In this document: positions 5,716-10,865 of the stretch, one piece after another | Position numbering within the stretch: position 1 is the stretch's first letter | Layout of the letters: each line of letters opens with the position of its first letter | Assembly (NCBI GenBank): GCA_017547975.1 | Contig: JAFYNU010000405.1 | Span: 1-10,865 of the forward strand | Length of the DNA: 10,865 nt | Direction: 5' to 3' | Origin: Clostridia bacterium | GTDB lineage: Bacteria > Bacillota > Clostridia > Oscillospirales > QAMX01 | Translations under genes and position numbers: made by a program | Notes under the pieces: generated by a model | The model's input: the letters and a program-made list of their open reading frames with translations, nothing else | Databases searched by the model: none | Told to the model about the DNA's origin: nothing

Positions 5716-8031
5716 TTATCCCTGCTCCGCAAGGTAGATGGATACGCGGTTTTGGGTGTATTCGGCGGCTTGTTTGGCGGTGATGTCCCCTGCAAAATAA
5801 CGGGCGGCTTCCTCATACATGACCTCATAAATCACGTTTTGGGTACCGTAGGATATGTGATCGATCCGATCGATCATTTCCTGCGTTGTCCGAACGGCTA
5901 TGTCCATCAATTTCTCTATGTCGGTATATCGGGAGCTTCTGAGATATCGCTCGTTTTCTTCTCGGTTGATCGAATATCCACTTCCATACCATGAAATCTC
6001 CCTATACGCATCGTCCTCGTTTTCCGGGAATTCCTTTACCACGTCCTCGGCATAACAGTACCAAATAAAATCCTTTGCGGCTTCCATCGTGGTTTTGCTG
6101 TTGGCTATACCGAAATAATACCATGCATCCAAGGCATAGCCGGAGTATTCTCCTTCCGGGAGGGCGTACTGCGACATTGGTGTGTCATAATTGGGGTCGT
6201 AAAGATCCGGGTAGGCCTTCATGGCCGCATTGCTGCCAAAGCCTGTCAGAGAATGCAGATAATCTTCCGCCCGTATATCGGGAAATTCAGGGAAATCCGG
6301 CGAATTCCAATTCATTTCCAATTCGTCCGGATCCTTAGCCCCACCGTTACAATACTCCAGCATCGTTTCGTATTTGCCATCGGTATAGTTACAGGAATTG
6401 GTTTCCCAATCGATCCATTCCTCCAATTGGGGGGCGAATTTGGCATACAGATTCTTCTTCAGGGTTCCCTTCTGGACGTACGGAGCCTTTGCTTCCAGTA
6501 AGGCAAACCATTCTTGCAAGGTTGCAGGAAGTTCGTCACCCTCCCATACCCGGTCTGTCACGGTTAACAACTCATCAATATGATAATTTCTCGGAAGAAA
6601 ATAGATTTTGCCGTTCCATCGGGTGGCCTCCACCGCACGTTTCGTCAAAATTTCTTCCGTAAAGAGGTCGGGGACAGCCTCCTCCATATCGGCGAGATAC
6701 CCTTTGTCAGCATAATTCCGAAGAGCCAAAACGTCGTTTCCGACAATCAGCGAAATCTCGCCCGACAGAAGTGCCAGATTCATGTCGGAAATACTGTCGT
6801 ATTGCTTTACGGCAAAAGCATAGCCACGGTTCGCGCGGTTGTAGTTGGCGACAAAGAATTCTATACTCTCGCTAACCGATTCCATGTAGGTTCCGATGGT
6901 ATAGATTCCGGTGGATTTGGTTTCACTTGCCTTCCCCTGGGTCAAAAGGAAAATGCCGGTGGTAGTAATCGCGATGATTCTTCCATCCTCCAGACAAAGA
7001 AGCTGCCGTATCTTCTGTGTATTTTTGTAGCCTACGGTTACAAGATCACAGATCATTTCGCAGGATTCTCCATCGGTACGCCAAAGTTTTCCTCCTATGG
7101 TATAGTAACAATAGGTTCCGTCGCTTCCAACCGCTCCATCGGGGTTCCCTTCCAGCGCAATTCCTTCATATCCCAGTTCTTTACTTTCGGCGGATATCGG
7201 AACCATAACGCCATGATCCCATTCCACCGTAATTTCGCCGTTATCGTTACGTATTTTTGTGGCATGGATCACAGCATAAGCCTGACCGCCGATTTCAGCA
7301 ACGCCAACAGGATAAAAGGAGGGGGCTTCCGGAGAATCCATCCGATATAGCTGAGAACCGTTAACAAATAGCGTCCGCATCTCATCGCTCACAGGACAAA
7401 CCACGCTGTAAAGATCCTCATTCACCAGAAGAAGCTGGGCATATTCCGCTATATAATCCCCCGGTATCCGCTTTTCCATGGTGATATATACTTCGCCGTT
7501 TTGATAAAGCCGATAATCCACGCCATTCACACGTTCTATGGCTTCATTGGGATCGTAGGATTTATGGGAATAGTCTCCCCCGAAGCAGTAAGTATCCCTT
7601 TCCGAAGCAAAAGAGGTCATCTCCACCGGAAGGACGGTATCTGCTCTCCTGGCTTTGTCTTCGGTAAAAGTTGCATCCAAATAGCGGTATTCGGTGGCGT
7701 GTGGGGTCGTGGCGAACCCCATATACCCTTCTGCATAGTCTTCAGCAAGCTCCACCGATTTTGCCACGATTGTACGGAAACCATCCCCATCTTGTTGTAC
7801 ATCCAACAGAAGCTCGTCCTCCGAAAGGCCCAATGGGAGAAATTCTGCCGTATAGGCTTCAAAGTACACTGCTTTCTCAGGATCGCCATCAATGGGAGAT
7901 GCCACCGGTTTCCCCTTCGTGGCTACATCGGGAGTAGTTTCCTCTTTCGGTGTCATGTCTCCCCTTCCGCAGGAGGCCATGCCGAAAAGGAGAAGGATAC
8001 TCAACATACCGGCTATGATTCTTCGTTTCAT
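5716..8031 (-). CDS. Lipoprotein with probable N-terminal beta-propeller and C-terminal extracellular solute-binding domain (paralog 1)
   Basis: 771 residues. MKRR followed by a hydrophobic stretch and MASC (Cys21) is a lipoprotein signal, so the protein is probably anchored outside the membrane. Residues about 50-365 are rich in short beta-strands with glycine turns and paired motifs such as YRLYQNGEVYITME and GKLWRTDGESCEMICD, which suggests a propeller; this is inference. Residues about 380-771 resemble ABC-type family 1 substrate-binding proteins: FFVANYNRANRGYAF (392-406), MNLALLSGEISLIVGND (417-433), LRNYADKGYLADME (437-450), RWNGKIYFLP (471-480). The tail ITAKQAAEY-x-QNR-x-SIYLAEQG is almost identical in the neighbour. 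AAGGAGG lies about eight bases before the ATG. No permease gene is visible, so transport is unproven; sensing or ligand capture is possible. Its base composition is visibly less GC-rich than the neighbouring paralog. Confidence 0.85.
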   Translation of the reverse strand: MKRRIIAGMLSILLLFGMASCGRGDMTPKEETTPDVATKGKPVASPIDGDPEKAVYFEAYTAEFLPLGLSEDELLLDVQQDGDGFRTIVAKSVELAEDYAEGYMGFATTPHATEYRYLDATFTEDKARRADTVLPVEMTSFASERDTYCFGGDYSHKSYDPNEAIERVNGVDYRLYQNGEVYITMEKRIPGDYIAEYAQLLLVNEDLYSVVCPVSDEMRTLFVNGSQLYRMDSPEAPSFYPVGVAEIGGQAYAVIHATKIRNDNGEITVEWDHGVMVPISAESKELGYEGIALEGNPDGAVGSDGTYCYYTIGGKLWRTDGESCEMICDLVTVGYKNTQKIRQLLCLEDGRIIAITTTGIFLLTQGKASETKSTGIYTIGTYMESVSESIEFFVANYNRANRGYAFAVKQYDSISDMNLALLSGEISLIVGNDVLALRNYADKGYLADMEEAVPDLFTEEILTKRAVEATRWNGKIYFLPRNYHIDELLTVTDRVWEGDELPATLQEWFALLEAKAPYVQKGTLKKNLYAKFAPQLEEWIDWETNSCNYTDGKYETMLEYCNGGAKDPDELEMNWNSPDFPEFPDIRAEDYLHSLTGFGSNAAMKAYPDLYDPNYDTPMSQYALPEGEYSGYALDAWYYFGIANSKTTMEAAKDFIWYCYAEDVVKEFPENEDDAYREISWYGSGYSINREENERYLRSSRYTDIEKLMDIAVRTTQEMIDRIDHISYGTQNVIYEVMYEEAARYFAGDITAKQAAEYTQNRVSIYLAEQG
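5718..5780 (-). repeat. 3' direct repeat, copy at end of paralog 1
   Basis: About 63 bases are near-identical to 8140-8202, with around six differences by eye. They encode the shared C-terminal tail ending SIYLAEQG. The repeat lies 2422 bases from its partner, so recombination between them could delete or exchange one paralog. Confidence 0.75.
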
Positions 8032-8083
8032 CCGTATTCCTCCTTGTGGTATTTGCTGATTGCTTCCTATTTAGCAGAACAGG
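8009..8083 (-). repeat. 5' direct repeat unit, copy beside paralog 1
   Basis: Bases 8009-8031 (encoding the first codons, MKRRIIAG) match 10332-10354 at 22 of 23 positions. Bases 8052-8083 match 10375-10406 at 26 of 32. The distance from start codon to the TTA triplet is 39 bases in both copies. The unit therefore includes intergenic DNA and the end of the upstream reading frame, evidence of tandem duplication. Confidence 0.7.
8071..8083 (-). pseudogene. Fossil 3' end of the upstream gene left by tandem duplication
   Basis: On the minus strand this reads as Leu-Phe-Cys followed by TAA, matching Leu-Phe-Arg-TAA at the end of the gene at 10394. The bases agree at 12 of 13 positions (TTAGC-x-GAACAGG) and sit at the same distance (39 bases) from the next gene's start codon. 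Further upstream (8084-8137) the match fades, so only the last few codons of the donor gene remain. It is not expressed as a protein by itself. Confidence 0.55.
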
Positions 8084-8137
8084 CAACTTTGCATGGTATT
8101 GGCTCCATTTCCGCGCCTATTTGAATCCTGCAACACT

Positions 8138-10354
8138 CTATCCCTGCTCCGCAAGGTAGATGGATATGCGGTTTTGGACGTACTCGGCGGCTTGTTTGGC
8201 GGTAATATGCCCGGAAAGGGCCCGCTCGGCTTCCTCATACACCACGTCCAGAATTTCATTCTGGGAACCGTAGCAGAAGTGGTCGGCTGACAGGATGGCT
8301 TTCCAGTAGTTTTCCTCCATCTCCGCCATGTGGAGGGCCATTTTTTCATAATCCAGTCCATTGTAGGGAGCCTCCACAGTGCTTCGGGTATGCTCCTTCA
8401 CCGCCTGCAGGCTGACGGGAGCGAAAACCGACACTTCGCCGTCCCAATCTCTGCCAATGGGGTAGTCCACCAGAATATATTCCAGGAAGGCCAGGGCTCC
8501 ATCGGTCCGGTCGCCCCCTGCCACCACGCCGATGAAACAATCGGCAAAAATGCCGACCCCCTGATGCACTGCGGAGGGCATGGGTTGGTATATGCTCCTG
8601 CCGTAGTAGTCATCCACGTAGAAGGTGGAAAGCGATTCCATGGACCAGATCTCCTTCATGTACCCCCCGAAGCTGATCATACTGGGTTCTTCGGTATAGT
8701 TGGCATCTATGGTGTCGTAGTCGGGGGCGCAGTCGGCGGCATACTCAATCATATCCACAAAACTTTGGTCGGTAAAGTGGCAGGTTCCCGCATCCCAATC
8801 GATCCATTCATCCAGCCGTTTTCCAAAAACACTCAGGATTTCCCGGTTCAACCATCGTTTCATGACGTTGGGTGCCTTTTCCCGTGCAAATGCAAAGTAG
8901 GCCGAAAGGTCGGTTTGCCAGGCTCCCTCCTCCCATATTTCCACGTCCACGTACATTCCCTCATACATGACCCGATGGGGCAGAAAATAGGTTTCCCCAT
9001 TCCACCGGGAGGTTTCCCGTACCGAAGAAATCAGCTTCCCATCCCCAAACAAAGACGGGTATTCCCGTTCCAGGGGGAGCAGGTAACCCTGCTTGGCATA
9101 GTTTCGCGCCGCCAGGACGTCCCCCAGGGCAATCAGATCCACCTCCCCGGAAAGGAGCGCCAGATTCAGGGACTTCCGGTCAGGAAATTCCTTTGCTACC
9201 ACTGGGCAAAGGGGGCCGGTGGTATTATAGACGGCAATCTCGTTTGTGAGCTGGAAAATATCCACCTCCCCCAGGGTACCGATTACCAGGGGTTTTGCGG
9301 CGGAGCCGGGTACCAGACGGATGAGCGTAGTTTCGCAGGCCACGATCAATTCTTCCCCCTCCAGGGGCAGGATCCTTCTGACCTGATTGTTGTATCCCAC
9401 CCCAAAGATGGCAAGGTCGCAAAGAAGCCACGCCTCCCGACCATCGGTGACAAACAGTCTGCTGTCCTCGGTAAACCACAGGAATTCCCCGTTCGAAGCG
9501 CAGGGACCGCTGGCCTTCACGTCAAAAATTCGTTCCGACAGGCCAAACGCCTTGCTTTCCGGGGTGAGTTCGGTCAAATAGCACCCATCCTGGCTTGCCT
9601 GGGAATAGGGGTCGGCGGGATCGGAAAGATGAAACTCCCGCATGAGGGCATAGGCCTTGCCGGAAAGCTCTCCCACACCCACGCACCAGCGCCGGATTCC
9701 CTCCGGCGTCAATTCGGGGTCGGGCAGAAGATTCCCGTTGATCCTGACGTCGGCATCGCTGAATTGGCCCTGGCTTTCCGCAAGATACCAGTTTCCATCC
9801 AAGGAAAACCCATGCAGGGAGGGGGTATCGCCCCCATCTCCGGACATGCGGTTTTGGTTTTTCACCACTTCCCCATCCTGCAAAAGGGCAAAGCTGACCC
9901 TTTGCACACCGCCGTGCTCAATTTCGGTTTCCACCATGGCGTAATCGTAGTATTCGCCATCCAACAGAAGGCGGCTATGAGTCACCTCGGTTTCGGCGGG
10001 TTGCTTTTCCCCCATCGGGTTCAGTTCCCCGTCCAGCTCCTGAAGGTACCCATCGTATAATTCCAAATGAGGCTCTGCCGCATCGGCAAACTGGTGCTTT
10101 TTCCCGGTGAGAAGGGTATATCCCTCCCCGGACTCCACCAGGTCGAGAATGACCTCCCCCTCCTCCAGGGGCAGAGACACCACCCTTCCGCCGTAGGGTT
10201 TTTCCCCGGGGGCAATCATCTTCCCTTCCTGCTTTCCCAAAACCGGAGATTTTTCCTTCTCGCCTCCCTCCGGATCAGACGTTTCCTTCCCGCAGGAGGC
10301 AGTACCCAAAATCAGTAGAAGGCTTAATAGTCCGGCAATGATTCTTCGTTTCAT
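8138..10354 (-). CDS. Lipoprotein with probable N-terminal beta-propeller and C-terminal extracellular solute-binding domain (paralog 2)
   Basis: 738 residues with the same architecture as the gene at 5716. The lipoprotein signal MKRRIIAG...GTASC has Cys21. A spacer (22-50) rich in Glu, Lys and Gly follows. A beta-rich region runs over about 55-355 (FLWFTEDSRLFVTDGREAWLLCD is the counterpart of the TIGGKLWRTDG segment in paralog 1). A solute-binding region spans about 365-738: SLNLALLSGEVDLIALGDVLAARNYAKQGYL (395-425), RWNGETYFLP (450-459), EWIDW (516-520), and the tail ITAKQAAEYVQNRISIYLAEQG (717-738). The first lobe of the solute-binding part is less canonical than in paralog 1: the FFVANYNRANRG element is replaced by EIAVYNTTGPLC. 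AGGAG lies nine bases before the ATG. It starts 39 bases after the upstream gene's stop and is probably in one operon with it. The ligand is unknown. Confidence 0.85.
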   Translation of the reverse strand: MKRRIIAGLLSLLLILGTASCGKETSDPEGGEKEKSPVLGKQEGKMIAPGEKPYGGRVVSLPLEEGEVILDLVESGEGYTLLTGKKHQFADAAEPHLELYDGYLQELDGELNPMGEKQPAETEVTHSRLLLDGEYYDYAMVETEIEHGGVQRVSFALLQDGEVVKNQNRMSGDGGDTPSLHGFSLDGNWYLAESQGQFSDADVRINGNLLPDPELTPEGIRRWCVGVGELSGKAYALMREFHLSDPADPYSQASQDGCYLTELTPESKAFGLSERIFDVKASGPCASNGEFLWFTEDSRLFVTDGREAWLLCDLAIFGVGYNNQVRRILPLEGEELIVACETTLIRLVPGSAAKPLVIGTLGEVDIFQLTNEIAVYNTTGPLCPVVAKEFPDRKSLNLALLSGEVDLIALGDVLAARNYAKQGYLLPLEREYPSLFGDGKLISSVRETSRWNGETYFLPHRVMYEGMYVDVEIWEEGAWQTDLSAYFAFAREKAPNVMKRWLNREILSVFGKRLDEWIDWDAGTCHFTDQSFVDMIEYAADCAPDYDTIDANYTEEPSMISFGGYMKEIWSMESLSTFYVDDYYGRSIYQPMPSAVHQGVGIFADCFIGVVAGGDRTDGALAFLEYILVDYPIGRDWDGEVSVFAPVSLQAVKEHTRSTVEAPYNGLDYEKMALHMAEMEENYWKAILSADHFCYGSQNEILDVVYEEAERALSGHITAKQAAEYVQNRISIYLAEQG
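8140..8202 (-). repeat. 3' direct repeat, copy at end of paralog 2
   Basis: Partner of 5718-5780. The shared bases include the run CCCTGCTCCGCAAGGTAGAT seen from the plus strand. The identity is much higher than across the middle of the two genes, where only short blocks align. Confidence 0.75.
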
Positions 10355-10406
10355 CTTCCTTTTCTCCTGTCATATTCGCCGATTGGTTTCTGTTTAGCGG
10401 AACAGG
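10332..10406 (-). repeat. 5' direct repeat unit, copy beside paralog 2
   Basis: Partner of 8009-8083. It spans the last four codons of the upstream gene, the 39-base gap with its ribosome binding site, and the first codons of paralog 2. This is the likely parental arrangement, because here the upstream gene is intact up to its stop. Confidence 0.7.
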
Positions 10407-10865
10407 GCACCATGATTGATAACGGCTTTTCCGGTGGAGGCGGTGGCATTGTAGCGGTAGCCCTCCGCCGTCACGTCAAAGGCATATACCTCTTCGCTGC
10501 CCTTGGGAATCAGGATGAGCTTGCCATCCGCCTCCTCCCAGGTGGCAAGGCTGTTATTCGCATTGCCCGCGGTAAAATTGAACACCGCCTCACCGCTGTC
10601 GTAGAGATAGAAGGTGGGGTTTTCGTATGCGCTCGCTTCCCACCAGGTGTAATTCTTCAGGAAATTTCCCCGGGGGAAATAGCGCATGGGGTAGCCCACC
10701 GGCTTGGCAACCGACCGGCTCCGGACAATTTCGTCGCTTCCCGCCACTTTCCCAATCTCCACCGGGATCAGCCAATCTCCCACCACGGGAACCATTCCAT
10801 CCCGATCGGGCCAGAGATTTTCCATGACCACCGAAAGGGTTCCCTGGGAGTAGTTGACCGAGTTC
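10394..10865 (-). CDS. C-terminal part of an unrecognised protein (5' end outside window)
   Basis: The frame is open to the window edge. About 157 residues are visible; the first, NSVNYSQGTLSV, run off the right end. A GTG at 10829-10831 lies in frame but is probably internal. I do not recognise the family with confidence. The last 60 residues show a beta-strand pattern: AVFNFTAGNANNS, then EEADGKLILIPKG, EEVYAFDV, YRYNATASTG, ending HGALFR. From memory this recalls a small C-terminal beta module found at the end of some clostridial BlaR1/M56-type sensors and lipoproteins, which would suggest a surface or signalling protein. There are no transmembrane segments in the visible part. Its stop lies 39 bases before the lipoprotein paralog 2 start, so an operon is likely. 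A fossil of its last codons reappears at 8071. Confidence 0.7.
   Translation of the reverse strand, partial: NSVNYSQGTLSVVMENLWPDRDGMVPVVGDWLIPVEIGKVAGSDEIVRSRSVAKPVGYPMRYFPRGNFLKNYTWWEASAYENPTFYLYDSGEAVFNFTAGNANNSLATWEEADGKLILIPKGSEEVYAFDVTAEGYRYNATASTGKAVINHGALFR

Noticed and set aside
6580..7350. 256-residue plus-strand frame opposite lipoprotein paralog 1
   Set aside because: No ribosome binding site and no recognisable motif. It lies wholly opposite a supported gene.
8330..10060. 576-residue open frame on the plus strand, opposite lipoprotein paralog 2
   Set aside because: It is a shadow of a real gene with a signal peptide and a paralog. No equivalent long frame is conserved opposite the other paralog, and no ribosome binding site fits.

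Overview
The window looks like chromosomal sequence from a GC-rich, Gram-positive anaerobe, most likely an uncultured clostridium of the Oscillospiraceae type that lives on gut or plant glycans. I infer this from an Lsa/CplR-like ABC-F protein (a Firmicutes family), two large lipoproteins with Gram-positive-style substrate-binding modules, strong GGAGG-type ribosome binding sites, and a sulfatase next to a beta-helix polysaccharide enzyme. No database search was possible, so the taxon is a guess.

The left half (1-5657) is on the plus strand. It starts inside a type I sulfatase gene whose catalytic-cysteine half lies off the window. A small nitroreductase gene follows 27 bases later. A 276-base non-coding leader (1653-1928) then precedes an ABC-F ATPase gene. 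The leader carries a six-codon upstream ORF, competing hairpins and a terminator placed just before the ABC-F ribosome binding site, which is the layout of an antibiotic-inducible attenuator. After 66 bases comes a 730-residue protein that fuses a GH28-like beta-helix domain to an SGNH/GDSL esterase domain and has no signal peptide.

The right half (5716-10865) is on the minus strand and meets the left half at a 14-bp perfect hairpin terminator (5667-5705) that appears to serve mainly the minus strand. Read 5' to 3' on that strand there is the 3' end of an unrecognised gene (10394-10865), then two tandem paralogous lipoprotein genes (8138-10354 and 5716-8031). Each combines an N-terminal region that is probably beta-propeller-like with a C-terminal extracellular solute-binding region. 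The spacing and sequence upstream of the second paralog preserve a fossil of the 3' end of the upstream gene, so the pair arose by a tandem duplication whose breakpoint can be seen.

Together the sulfatase, the beta-helix/SGNH enzyme and the solute-binding lipoproteins suggest a sulfated or acylated glycan utilisation neighbourhood, with the ABC-F gene as an independently regulated ribosome-protection unit. The linkage between the two halves is inference from proximity only. No tRNA, rRNA, CRISPR or insertion sequence was seen.
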